Shown here piece after piece: positions 47,744 through 59,142 of a DNA stretch of 64,000 nucleotides. Below the pieces are notes generated by a model that was not told the DNA's origin, did no database searches, and saw only the letters and a program-made list of their open reading frames with translations. Source of the stretch: Zonotrichia leucophrys gambelii (Eukaryota > Chordata > Aves > Passeriformes > Passerellidae); assembly GCF_028769735.1 (NCBI RefSeq), contig NC_088173.1, forward strand, positions 68,880,463-68,944,462, given 5' to 3'. Positions within the stretch are counted from its first letter, which is position 1. Each line of letters begins with the position of its first letter. Both the position numbers and the translations under genes were made by a program.

Positions 47744-50274
47744 GTCCTTTCCTCCTGCTTCCCTTCCTCCCCCTTCAGTCCCTTTAAATCCTGTCAATGC
47801 ATAAGAAACAAACTTCTCCCAGGAAGGCAGCAGAAACACAAATCCTGCAGGACACACTTCTCCAAGCAGGCACAGCCTCCCCAATCAAGCCAGGATCCAA
47901 GGAAAGATGAGCCCCTGGTTAAAGCACCAGGGAGGCTGTGGGGCCACTGCTCTGCTCTGTGGGCAGCAAAGCACAAATTCAGAAGTGCTCCATTCTTCCC
48001 GTGACATTTATGACCAGGTTTTCCAGCTTAGTTCACTGCCTCGTGCCCAATGTCCCGAGGAAAATCAAAGCCTTTGAAGCCATTTTCCTTGATGATTTTC
48101 ACTCCAGTCCATATGTTAGAGATCCCTGCAGACCCCAAGCCTGCCCAAAGGATGCATCAGGATGAAGACAAAACCTTAACAAGAGGAATTTGGACTTCTT
48201 TCCTACATGGTCATCGAGGTCTTTGGAAAACCTGGTCTTGAATCTCAATTTTCCATCACACAGGTGGAGAATTATCTTTTCCTCTTTTTTTTTGTACATC
48301 CTGTTTGCTTAAACTCCTTCAGGATCGTCTTTGGTGAAGCACAATGGGACCTTAATCCTGGTAAAGTTCATGGATTCTTCAATAATTCAGATAGTGCAGA
48401 ATCACCTCAGTTCCCACAAATGAGTATCGTGCATATGATGTATTGATTTTTTCCCCCACTTAGTGAGCTTTCCCTTTCTTTTCTCCTTTTTCCTCTGATC
48501 TTTTTGATAGATAAAGGAGATACAGATTTATGAGGTCAGAGGCCTAAGAGAGAAAGAGCAATTTAACTGTGCAGCAGTGAAAAAAGAAATCTGAGCAAAA
48601 AAAAAAAAATATCAATCTGCAAAGGAAGAAAATTCAAAAGATAAATAAGAAGCTGAAGAAAGACCATATTTTAAAGAAAATTCCCCTTTAAAGGAAATGA
48701 AAGATGAAAGGCAAATGATCTTTAACATCAAAAAGCACTACCCAAACAGAAGTCCAAGATGATTTTGTTCTAAAGTAGTAAAGAGGAGAAACAATTAGAC
48801 TTAATATAAAAGATGGAGAGAGAGATTGAGGGAATTTTAACTCAGCAGAAAGCTAAGAAACAGAAATGTAAAGCAAGTGGGAACTAACAGGAAAGGAAGA
48901 GCATTTTTAGGCTCAGAAGGCCACACAGCAGAATGTAATTTTCAAGGGACACATCTCTAGTTCCTTGAAGCTTGATGGGAATACCTGGTGTGGAAGTTCC
49001 AGGTGTTTTTTGACAGATCTGCTCTGTGATTTTTACTGGCAGCTGTCTTTCCCATCAATGCTTTGTCCTCACTTTCCCTCCTCCATTCATCACCAAAATG
49101 ATGAAACCTCATGGTCCATTCCTGGCCAAGGAAATCCAGACAGCAGCATCTGTGCAGGAAATGCATTTTCACAGCAGAGCTCATTTCAGTGGTGACCCCA
49201 CGCAAGCAGCTGCTTGGCAATAGACTGAAATCCATTTAAAAATGCCAGCTTGAAAGAGCAGCTGAAGGAAAGCTGGGCACGTTCTCCTGAAATATAGGCC
49301 AGGGGTAGCTGGGTGCATTTTTTCTTTGAATTTAAAGTGAGGAATCCTACTCAGTGACCTTCCCAGCTAAACTTGTGTGTGACAGAACACATAGAAACCC
49401 AGAGGTAAAATAAATGCATTGCAGCCCCCCTCTCCACATAGAAAAATATAAGAATTATATAATTCAAAACAATTTTCAAGGCAATTTTCTATCTCTGCTA
49501 TCATTCACAGTAGGAGTAAATGTCTCAGCAGTGGGTAAATGATAATCCTTACCAATCTTCGGCAAAAAAATAAAGTAAAAACAAAAAACTCCGATTTTCT
49601 TTTGTTAACTGTTTGCCAAAAAGCTTGATTTACTATCATGTAGGCATGAAAAGTGAAGGCCAGCCTGTAACCTGTGAAGCGCAGAAAATGAATGTTAAAG
49701 AATGCACGATGGGTCCCAGATAGGATGAAATATTAACAATATGGAGTAGGGCTGTGGATATTGCAAGCCTGCTGCCATCTAATTAAGAGTACATTGTCTC
49801 CTAGCAGAGTTATAATACAAATGGTTCTCCTGCATATTCCCAAATTCTCTTCTTACCACATACCCAAAGTGCCTGTGAAAATTCAGCATATATTGTTGTT
49901 TTGACCTAAAAAAAAAGTCCTTTATTTTTTGTTCCATGGTGAAGATGAGCTCTCACAGGAATTCAAAATAGAACTTTCAGAGTTTCTTTTTTTTGCTCTG
50001 CTGCATAAGGTGATTGAAAATAAGTGTTGAAAACAGTGTTGCTTAGAATTTTTTAGAGTTGGTGTCTTTCTAAACATCCTGAAAAGCAGAACCTCTGGAT
50101 ATGTTAAGACCTGGGTTTCTAGCAAATATGTCCCTGGACCTGTGTCTTCCAGGATGCTCTAAATGTTTGGAATTTGGGTAGATGTCTTGTCACATTCAAA
50201 ACCATCTCAAGTTTCGCTTGACTCACACAAGCACTCCTCTCATTGTTATTTATAACAATTTTAGATCTTTCAGG
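47744..50274. other. Unique DNA, nothing recognised
   Basis: About 2.5 kb. Open frames at 47699-48299 and 48957-49235 overlap on both strands without recognisable motifs. Confidence 0.45.
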
Positions 50275-50444
50275 AATAAATCCTTCCCTGTGAGGGTGAT
50301 GAGGCCCTGGCACAGGGTGCCCAGAGAAGCTGTGGCTGCCCCTGGATCCCTGGAAATGTCCAAGGCCAGGCTGGATGGGACTTGGAGAACCCTGGGACAG
50401 TGGAAGGTGTCCCTGCCCATGGCAGAGGTTGGAACAAGATGAGC
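50275..50444 (+). mobile_element. CR1 LINE fragment lacking its 3' tail
   Basis: CCCTGTGAGGGTGATGAGGC, CCAAGGCCAGGCTGGATGGG and CCTGCCCATGGCAGAGGTTG are sense CR1. The match breaks at about 50444, before the usual CCTTCCAACCC tail. CR1 normally keeps its 3' end, so a later event removed or displaced it. Confidence 0.88.
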
Positions 50445-51187
50445 TGTCACCTGAAGATGCCCATTTCTCAGAACAGCAGTGTACAGGTGAGAAAATTTTT
50501 TTTTTCTGATCTTTTCAATGAGATAAAAAGTTGGAGAGAACTTGGCTGTTCTGCAGGGTAAAGAACTGAAAGCTGTGAGCTAACCTCCAAGTATGGGACT
50601 GTGTCTGAAAAGAATTTGTGAAAAGAGAAGGGTCTGAGCGCTTGAAGTCAAAGCTTGGAGGTGTAGAAGAGATTACAAGTGACCTCACCCCTGATCACAA
50701 GTCACAGCTGTACTAATTACCAGAGAACAGCCTTGCCCTTAATGGGAGACAGCTGTGACTAATAAAGATAAATGTGATAAGAGGGGTGGGTTGGGCAGTC
50801 AGGGAGAGCCCGGAGGAAGGGGATCTAGAGGAGGTGCAGGAGCCCTGAGGAAGAAGGAACAATCCAGGGAGACATAAAGAAGAACAAATCAAGGAAGGGA
50901 GCTGCTGCTGTAGAACATCTACTGTGAGATCAGTCTGGATCTGATAGAGTTGGAGCCTGCAGTTCACAGTTGAGCTAGGTAAAAAACCTTCGGTCAGAGG
51001 CAGCAAGGAAACACTCCCAGTGATATTCCAGCAGGAATAGTCAGCAGTCAGTCTGACAGAGAAGCCAACAGTAAGAACTTGCTGTAGTCAGAGTCAGGAT
51101 GGCTGAACTGTAAAGAAGAATAAACCAGGACCCTTTGAGAGCCTGTCTTGGCTCATTTCTACCCCTAACGAGAGGTCTGCTGCAACA
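50445..51187 (+). mobile_element. Possible LTR, boundaries uncertain
   Basis: It starts TGTCACCTGAAG where the CR1 breaks off and ends near TCTGCTGCAACA. It has ATAAATGTGATAAGAGGGG mid-way and AAGAATAAACCAGGACCC followed by TGTCTTGG-CTCATTTC, like a polyA signal and U5. No target duplication was found, and CR1 does not resume afterwards. Confidence 0.35.
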
Positions 51188-51297
51188 CCTGAGACTAGGA
51201 CAGGATATCTGAAGGCAACCAATAAAGAAAGAATGATCTACCTGTCGTGTAGATTATCTGGGCTGCAGCACAAGGGAAAAGGCCCCCTCCTACTTAC

Positions 51298-52027
51298 AAA
51301 CTGGAGAGGTAATGAATACTCCCTTGCCTGGATCTAGTGGGTTTTGGGCACAAGAGTAATTCATGATATAGTTCTCCTTGAACTGGGATTTGATGGTGAT
51401 ACCTTTAGGTTTTAAGTTTTTCTGTTCTTTGGTGTGCAGCTTTTAGCTTTATATTAAGTGTCACCAGGATCTTTTCACAGGTGAAGACAAAACAGTCCTG
51501 CTCCAGCTGGAGACTCAAAGACAAGCTCTTCAAACTTCAGGCCCAAAGCTTAAACAACATGAAAAGAGCAGGATGGGCAAGCAAGGAGGATGAAACTTCA
51601 TAATTTGAAGCTATTAATTGGAGGGCTAACTCTTATATGCAAATGGACTAAAACTTGTAAATGTGAGAGCTTGTGATGAAGCTATCTTTTGCTTCCACCT
51701 TGGAGCCATCCAGGCAGAGCCACAAGTGTGGCTCTGGTACTGCCAGGGTGTGGCCTTTGGAGGCCCTTCAATAAATATTAATAAATATCCACTTTATTGC
51801 TCTTAACTCCGTCTAGCCTCTGTTCCAGCTCCTTAGGGCATCAATGGGATAATGATCTGCCACCTTGATCATCTTTTTGAGAGCATCATAAGTGAAGATG
51901 AAGCTGATTAGGGAGGAAAATCCTTCTTTGGTGAAGCAGGTGAAGTACTTGACCAGGTAGCTGGCATTGAATGAGACACTGGAGGGCTGACCAGAGGCAG
52001 AGCTCCAGGTGGTCAAAATCATTATCC
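51298..52027 (-). pseudogene. SLC4-family bicarbonate transporter exon, disrupted
   Basis: Read on minus, an acceptor (TTTTGTTGCAG/GG, at 52028) opens a frame [19 protein letters not shown]. After a frameshift at about 51967 it continues [14 protein letters not shown] then [20 protein letters not shown] and VADHYPI. This is the conserved SLC4 transmembrane stretch (family pattern [30 protein letters not shown]), closest in my memory to the NBCe-type branch (SLC4A4/A5/A9). Compared with the family it lacks about four codons after HLE and about 11 bases after CLI, the latter shifting frame. At YPI it is split by a solo LTR (51397-51843). Beyond the LTR it resumes as KSQFKENYIMNYSCAQ and ends at a donor TTT/GTAAGTA (51297). 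Splice sites at both ends show it is an unprocessed exon relic, not a retrocopy. SLC4 proteins carry bicarbonate across plasma membranes; this copy cannot encode one. No other SLC4 exon was recognised. Confidence 0.85.
51397..51843 (+). mobile_element. Solo LTR, class I-like family, copy 2, inside SLC4 exon
   Basis: A 447-bp LTR from TGATACCTTTAGG to TTAGGGCATCA with a perfect 4-bp target duplication ATGG (51393-51396 and 51844-51847). It is collinear with 3334-3787: ACTTCAGGCCCAAAGC, TATATGCAAATGGACT and CTCTTAACTCCGTCTAGCC. It has AATAAATATT near its 3' side. It lies antisense to the SLC4 exon it breaks; the exon reading resumes exactly at the target duplication. Confidence 0.9.
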
Positions 52028-52433
52028 CTGCAACAAAAGATCACACTTTTAATATTGACAACAAATGGTGTTTAAAAGCCATGAGCAAGTCTCAAAGATA
52101 CAGCAAAGCTGGCTGATAAATAATGCCTTAAAACTGGACATTTACTTTCCTGCCCTGAAGCTGTATTTGGGTTGCATTTGCAAATTGTCCTTCTCATCAG
52201 AGATTTTTCTCCTTTCCTCAATGCCACATTTACCATGCCTTGGTTTCACCTGCTGGTATCAAGTGTCAGCACCTCAGCAGTGTGATCCTACACAGGGCAT
52301 GGTGTGACCCAGGAGGAGCCATTTTATCACTGTAAAATCATAATTACTGCAGTCAAAGCTTCCTGCACATCTGTCAGTGCAGACCTTGCATCAGAATTTT
52401 TTTCAGAAGGTCATTTTCCTGTCATCACCTCAC

Positions 52434-52517
52434 CTGAGTGTTTCACACAGTGCTGCCTTCTCCTTCACAAGGTACAGCAGGGAATGTTTCAGGCCTTGCC
52501 AGATGGCAACTTCAGGA
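52434..52517 (-). other. Candidate minus-strand exon, unrecognised
   Basis: Read on minus: acceptor CTAAGTATTCCCAG and strong donor ACTCAG/GTGAGG. The single open frame (phase 2 in, phase 2 out) reads PEVAIWQGLKHSLLY then LVKEKAALCETL. Its exit phase joins the SLC4-like exon at 52027 in frame. The peptide does not resemble the SLC4 segment expected there, so it may be chance or from another gene. Confidence 0.25.
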
Positions 52518-53090
52518 CTGGGAATACTTAGGTGATAGTTTCTCAGTTAATTCCATGTTTCTGTTGTGTGTTTCCAACCACCCCTGTCAGACAATCACTT
52601 TTTCCCTCTTTAAAAGGAGCATTCAATTAATTTAAAACAAGAAACCAGACTGCAGCTTCACTACAAAGTCTGAATGTATGCAATAATAAATCACAAGCAT
52701 ATTTTTGTTTGCATCTTCCATCTAAGGATGCAAAGAGTTTCACAAAAAATCTTGTGTTTGAAGCAATGCTCATGAAAGTGTTAACTTGAAAAGGCAGCTC
52801 TGAAAAAGAAACTGCTGGGGATTTGCCTATGATGAATGTAGGGCAAGATCAGCCAGGGAGATTTCACAGTATTTCTCCCATGATCTATTAAATGTGGTTG
52901 TCATGTCCCATCTGACACAATCTCATTTCCAACTGACTTTGTTGGGGATGGTCAGGGCTTCTCATGGAATTGAAGGCAGACTCAGCCCCTGGCACTGACT
53001 GCACCTTCCAGGAAAGCACCAGGCTTTGACTGAAGGCCTGACATGGATCACAGCCTACTCTCACCAGTGCTGAATTGTGTCAGGTGAATG

Positions 53091-53153
53091 AACAAGAATT
53101 TCCTCTTAAGAAATTCTTAAGAGGAACAAGAACAAGAATTTCCTCTTAAGAAA
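53091..53153. repeat. 40-bp-period direct repeat around a perfect palindrome
   Basis: AACAAGAATTTCCTCTTAAG (plus AAA) occurs at 53091 and again at 53131, exactly 40 bp apart. Within it, CCTCTTAAGAA at 53102-53112 and TTCTTAAGAGG at 53114-53124 form an 11-bp perfect inverted repeat around one A. Confidence 0.95.
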
Positions 53154-54876
53154 GATTATTAGGCTAAAATTGTTTTGGTAAGAAACAAAATAATTGCAGA
53201 TGATCAGCTGAGGTGTGTGGCACAAAGAAATCCAAACGCAGATCTTGCCCAAAGTGTCCCAAAACTTTTTGCACTTACAGGAAAACACTCAAATATCTGG
53301 ATTTCAGTTTTGTTTTCTCATGGTCAGGGACTCTCTGATTCCTATAGTGACAAGTAACAGCTCACTTGTTATCCTTGCTATCCATGGGAACACTTTACAG
53401 CAAAAAGTGTGGCTTTGTTCATTAGCATCCCAGTCATGAGTCATCCTTATCCTCTTTGTCATCCTAATAAGGGTATTTGAACAGGTGTCTTCTCCAGAAG
53501 GACATGACAAATCTCCATCCCTTACAGATACAAAATTCATTAGACATTTCTTTTTCTTTCAGAAATCCATTTACCTTTTGTCACAGACCAGCAGTTTTTA
53601 ATTCTTGGTTTCCTACAGCTCTTTATCTTCTCTCAGACTGGAGAGGAGTACATGCCTGTCTGATCCAGCAGAAGCTGCTCTCTCCAGCGAACTGGAAGAA
53701 ATATGGCTAAATCAGAATTCAGCTGAAAAACAGGACTTCCTGTAGCTACTGCAACACTGATTTTTGTATTGTTGGGAAGACCTAAGATGCTGTTTTGTTT
53801 TGGTGCTGCATTGTTTCGTGTAAGATGAACCAGACAACTGTTTCTTTGCTACCTCTGCTCAGACTTTTCTTACCTCTTCCTACAAGGTGCCAAATTAACT
53901 CACAATTAACAAAAATTGTGAATTTTCAGATATAAGCTGCTTCAGGTGATGGCCTATTTTTGGCAGAAATCCTTCTTTTTTCTTGACTAGGTGATGAAGT
54001 TCCTAATATCGTCACTTCAGCAAATGCCCTCAGTCAAATAGTCTGGGGGTTGTGGGGGAACCCCTTTTTTACTTTGGGATATTTTAGCTGTTTATGTGAA
54101 GTGTAGTCCAGAATACCAAAAATCAGAGCCCAAGTTCCCATATGTAGAGACCATGGTGTAGGGATTGGGCAATCATGCATTCTGTAGGGCTGAGTTACTG
54201 ATGATGAAGAACAACCAAAGCAGTTTGAAGGACACAGCAGTGGGTGCAGGAGCTAATCTGAAGTACCTGATCTCACTGACCAGCCCTGCTCCCTTTCAAG
54301 ACACTGTTCCTCCCCAAAAAGCAGAGTTTGGAGTAAAGTTGAGTGTGAGAAGAAGGGAGGGTTGGAGGGAAGGTGTTTTAAGATTTGGCTTTCCATCTTA
54401 TTATCCCCACTCTGGTCTGAGAGGCAGTAAATCAAACCTCTTTCCCCTGTCAGATTTTCTCTCCCTGTCCAGCTGAGGAAAGAAGTGACACAGTGGCTTT
54501 GGTGGGCGCCTGACATCCAACCAGGGTCAACCTGTCACAGACAAAACACTGGAAAAAGAAATCTCAGGCTCCAGAATCACTCATGAGTCTTTTCCCAGTC
54601 TCCTTGACTGTCCTGTGTGTGTTTATCCACTTAACCCCAGGATTTTGGTTTTTAATTTCCTTTTTCAAAATTTGTGATTTTACTTAAGAGTATGATAAAA
54701 TTAGCCTCTTTCCAGTGTTACCAAGATGGAAGAAGTTAGAGCTCAAGCACATAGTTTATGATGGGAAAAAAATTAAAAAAAAGCTGAATTTGCTAAGCCA
54801 TGTGGGAGAAATGGGCTTTAATAAGGGCATAGACCCAAGCCTGCCAATTCCCTGCTTGAATTTCTCTCCATGTCAG
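53154..54876. other. Unique DNA, nothing recognised
   Basis: No repeat family or further SLC4 exon could be recognised, although this is where upstream exons of the minus-strand SLC4 relic might lie. Confidence 0.45.
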
Positions 54877-54981
54877 CAAAGCACATTTGTGTTGAACTTT
54901 CTCAATTGCCTCGAGTTCAGCCCAGGATTAGCCTTTGCACTAATCTTCAAAATTGGGAATGGCCTTAACATTTCCTGCAAG
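54877..54981 (+). other. Candidate coding exon, unrecognised
   Basis: A 105-bp segment with acceptor TTTCTCTCCATGTCAG and donor TGCAAG/GTGAGC. Only frame 0 is open end to end (35 codons), reading QSTFVLNFLNCLEFS then PGLAFALIFKIGNGLNISCK. It is hydrophobic, perhaps membrane-associated. Phase 0/0 agrees with 57131, but no in-phase link to 47218 was found. Confidence 0.28.
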
Positions 54982-56347
54982 GTGAGCTCAGACACAAATA
55001 CGGGAATCATTTGAATGCCATAAATTACCTCCACTCTCCTCTGTGTGTGTGTGTGCATGTATAAGTGAATAAACAAGTCCTTATGTTTTGTCCTTCTAAA
55101 GAGCCTGTGGAAGGTTTCTTCAGTGCTAGGCTGACAAATTTAGTGTTTAATTTCCTAGAGATGCAATCAAATTCTGCCTGCTTCTAAATCCCCCTCCTCC
55201 TCTTCAGCTTCCTCTCCCTCACTTCACATTGTCTCTGAGTGAACAACACATTTCTGTCCTCTGCATCCAATTATGTGTATGGTGAATTTTGAAGCAGGAG
55301 AATATAAAATATATGACCTATGAGCAAAGAATTCAGTAAGGTTTTCCATGGCCTAAAGTAAACCAACCAGTTTGTTACTGCATCCAAGCTTTGACCTCAC
55401 ATGAACAAACAAACTGATTCTTCAAAAATGGGAATCTATTAATGCACAAAAACCTCAATAAAAAGTTATGACCCTTATCCTAACCCTCTCAGATCTAGTC
55501 CTACAAGGCCTCCCATGCCAGGGCTCTGCAAAAATTTTATTATTAAATTGTAAGCACAACACATTCCTAGCCATTCCTAGTTCTAGAGCAGTTCCCAAAG
55601 TGGAAGGAATATATCTGATAAGTCAAATAACCTGACAATCAGTCTCAAATTCCCCTGTGTATATAAAATTATGTTTAATTTCTACTTCTGCCAAAAAGCA
55701 TTTAATCATGTGCTTAACTCTGAGTCCCATCAAAGGCAATTACTGTCAGGAGGACACAATTTGGTATTTTTGTACGCAGCCCATCTATAGATTCAATATT
55801 GAGGTAAGTGCTTGCTTAACATTTTCAGGAGCACTCAAATACCAACAAATTCTGGATTCAAATATATTTGATGGACACAGACTTGGTTTTCTGAGTTGCA
55901 AGCTAGTTAAACAAAACAATCTCTGTGAACTTGTATTAAAATATGTTCAATATATATTAAAGTCATCATAGATAACTGCAATAATTTATAAATGTCAGGT
56001 TAGTCAAGGCAAGCACTAAATCAGATGTGGGCAACAACCTATAAGGACTATGGTGGAACAAGTGACTTTGAAGCTAAGCCTATCTATATTCAATTTTAAA
56101 ATATAGTTTTTAAACTGTTACAGCAAAATAACCTGTTCATCTCAACTTTAATTAAAAGAAATATTGCAACAGTTGTTTCTTATAGTGAAAATTACAAACC
56201 ACTGATAGTCCAAAGAGAACTACAAGAGAATTAGGAGTGAATAATGAGCTGGATTCATCTTGGCTGTGTGATGAGCTCAATGGCTTTCCAAGGAAAGTTT
56301 CTTACATGGAATTGCATATGCTTGATCCTCCTGCCATACCCAACACA

Positions 56348-56780
56348 TTTACCTGTTCAGAGATGGGCTGGAAAGAGTCTGCAGTAAAAGTCTGGTGAGA
56401 AGCAGCTGAGGGAGCTCAGCCTGGAGAAAAAGTGGCTGAAGGGAGATATTATCAATTTCTACAATTCCCTCACAGGAACAAGTGAGGGTCAGGCTCTGAT
56501 CCCAGGCAACAAGGGACAGGACAAGGGGAAATGGCCTCAAGTTGTGCCAGAAAAGGTTTAGAGTGGATACTGGGCACAATTTCTTCACCCAAAGGTCATC
56601 CATCCATGGCACAGGTTGTCCAAGGCAGTGGTGGTGTCCCCATCCCTGAGGGAATTTAGGAGCTGTGTGGATGTGACACCTGGGGACACAGGTTAGTGGT
56701 GGCCTTGGCAGTGCTGGGGGAATGGTTGGGCTTGATTGTGAAGGTATTTTTCAATATAAATGATTCTATTCTTCTAATTT
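56348..56780 (+). mobile_element. CR1 LINE 3' region, ~430 bp
   Basis: GAGGGAGCTCAGCCTGGAGA, GGACAAGGGGAAATGGCCTC, TTCTTCACCCAAAGGTCATC and TGGTGGTGTCCCCATCCCTG follow the CR1 3' region in order, ending TTTTTCAATATAAATGATTC. It is sense strand and moderately diverged. Confidence 0.9.
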
Positions 56781-57130
56781 CTTACTATTTGGCTTAGCAC
56801 CATGAAGCTGCAGTGCCAGAAGATGATTATCCTGTGTTGGATAATCACACTGAAAAGAGAAGATCTTCCCTGAAGAATTTAAATGTAAAAAGAGATGAAA
56901 AACAAATGAACACAATTACCCTGGGAAATAGAGGAAAAGAAAGGGATAGAACTGTTCAGTATCACAGGACACAGCCTCAGGAGGAGTTTTGAATTTTCAG
57001 AGAACAGAAACACATCTGGGAACACATGTACCTGTCACAGTTACATTTGCCCTGACAGCATCGTGCCTTCCTGTCTGTCTAAAGGGTAGGAAAACATAAC
57101 CTGTGGATCATCCCTATTCCTCTTTTCCAG

Positions 57131-57203
57131 CTGCTCTGCTTTTTAGCTAAAACCAGATGCCGGGCATGTCTAAACACACCTAAGACAGCAAAAGCTAGGA
57201 AAG
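57131..57203 (+). other. Candidate coding exon, unrecognised
   Basis: A 73-bp segment with an excellent acceptor (CCTATTCCTCTTTTCCAG) and strong donor GGAAAG/GTGAGTC. Two frames stop early; frame 0 is fully open and reads LLCFLAKTRCRACLNTPKTA. It exits in phase 1, which fits the candidate at 57779. Confidence 0.33.
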
Positions 57204-57778
57204 GTGAGTCCCAAGTGATGGGAATTTGAATGAGAGTTTTGCCTCAAAGTCAAGCAGAAAAGGCTGGTATTTTGCTTGTTTTTATTTTAAGGTATGCTAA
57301 GAAAACTTTTCCCTGCCCTCAACCATGATCCCTTGCCTGAAGGATGACACAGGCTGTCTGAATTTGTGGATGAGCACAAGAATGGCTAAAGAGAATGAAG
57401 ATAGCCCAGAGGGATCACAGGGAAGGATTATAAACTCAGTTCTGACCTTGCTGAGCTTGAATTGGTACATAATCACACAGAAGATGATGTGAGTTTGCCT
57501 GGAGGGAGACTGGAGTAGAGAGATCAATCTCTGAGCTTCCTGCTTAGAAAGGATGAACATTTTTCCTGAGATTTACCTACTGGTGATTGACAGATCAAGA
57601 TCAAAAAAGACCAGGAAAATGGCCTTATAAAACACAGAAAATATTTACCAGATGAGAGGAGGAGGAGGAGGTAGGGTGGAAACAAGAGTCTGAATTCATT
57701 ATTTGATTTTGGGCTTGCTTGATGACACCATGGCTACAGCTAAACTTGCTCTGGTGTAATCTCTTCTTGTCATTGCAG

Positions 57779-57845
57779 AGGGGTTCAGAGGGGCTCTGAT
57801 GCAGCTCCAGCAGGAAGAAATTGGGAAGTCTTTCTGGAAATCCAG
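57779..57845 (+). other. Candidate coding exon, unrecognised
   Basis: A 67-bp segment with a strong acceptor (TCTCTTCTTGTCATTGCAG) and moderate donor ATCCAG/GTGGTT. In the phase left by 57203 it reads GFRGALMQLQQEEIGKSFWK, an amphipathic helix-like peptide. Another frame is also open. Confidence 0.3.
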
Positions 57846-59142
57846 GTGGTTTCCAAGTGTTATAATGCTTGCTCTTTGAAAGCAGAAGGTGCTCAGACTA
57901 AAAACACATTCATCTGTTGAGTGAAGTGTTTGCTTTCATTCTTGGAGGCTGTTTCTCTACTGCGAAATTAAAAGGAGAGGGGAAAAATTTCTGCAGACCT
58001 GAACTGCCTTTTTGAGGTTTGATATGAGGTAATCTAAGTGTATTTTGGAACACAAAGCCTGCTGAGGCAGATTTGGGGATCTGTGCAAGGTGGAAAGCAA
58101 GTTCACACATTCTCCATACAATGTCCCAAGAGCAGCCCCTTCCCCAGACCACTCCTAAACAACCAGTAATGATAAAAGAGCACCATGGACATGTCAGTGA
58201 TTAAACAGCTTGGGCAGCCCTGGATTAGCACTTTAACCAAATTCCCTGCTGCATTTGACGTCAAACAGCTCCAGAAGCTGGAGGGGCACTCCCTGGCATT
58301 GGTCTGCTCTTATCATTTATTCCCTGAGGAGCAAAATCCTCTCACATAGAAAATTTAAAAGAAAAAATCTACAATCCAGAATTCGTGTGAATCAAATTCT
58401 TCAGTGAGAGTCACATCTTTCTTCTGATCCATCCCACTTACTTAAAGGCATTTAAGCGAGAGGACTATATTAAGACTTAAGTGATCTTAGGTTTTCTCCA
58501 TAGTCAAAAGAAGGAAGCAAAAGAAATTAATTGTTTAGAAAGTTTAAATTCACCCTTCAAGAAGCATTTTTTCTATACAATACTTGTTTATTTGTTCAGT
58601 ATTTAGTCAAACTGTAATACAATATATAATTACAAAATAATTACATTTCTGCCTATTCCACCAGTGATTACTGTTCTCCAGCTATCAATCAACACCAGTT
58701 ATAAAACACTGATTGCTAAATAACTTGAATATTGGGATAAAAAACTACCAACCCATGAGGCAAAACTTTCTGTCTGTCAGAAGTAGGGAATAGAAGTTGG
58801 TTTTCATTTTCACAAGCCCTGCTAACCTAAGAACAAGCAAAGAAAAGAAGATCATCGTTATATAGGAGGTGTTGGATAAATGCTAGAAAAGGGAAAAACC
58901 ATCCAATGCAGAGAGGAAAAAAATGTTAATTTAGTTCTAGGTCATGGGATAGGGATGAAAACTTAAGTAAAGGCAATAACAGCACAACTAATGCATGTAT
59001 AATAAAAGATAAAACAACATTAGCAGAGGTTGTCTGCAGAGAAGCTAGATTTTACATTCGAAAACTTTAGAAAGGGGAAAATGAAATCCCAGCAAATACA
59101 GAGAAAAAAGAGGAACACAAATGGATGAGGAAAAGGTTCTAC
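57846..59142. other. Unique DNA, nothing recognised
   Basis: About 1.3 kb of AT-rich sequence with no repeat family or gene recognised. Confidence 0.45.

Noticed and set aside
57297..57560. Minus open frame of 87 codons checked as a possible further SLC4 exon
   Set aside because: No frame on minus matches any SLC4 segment I know, and splice sites are poor.
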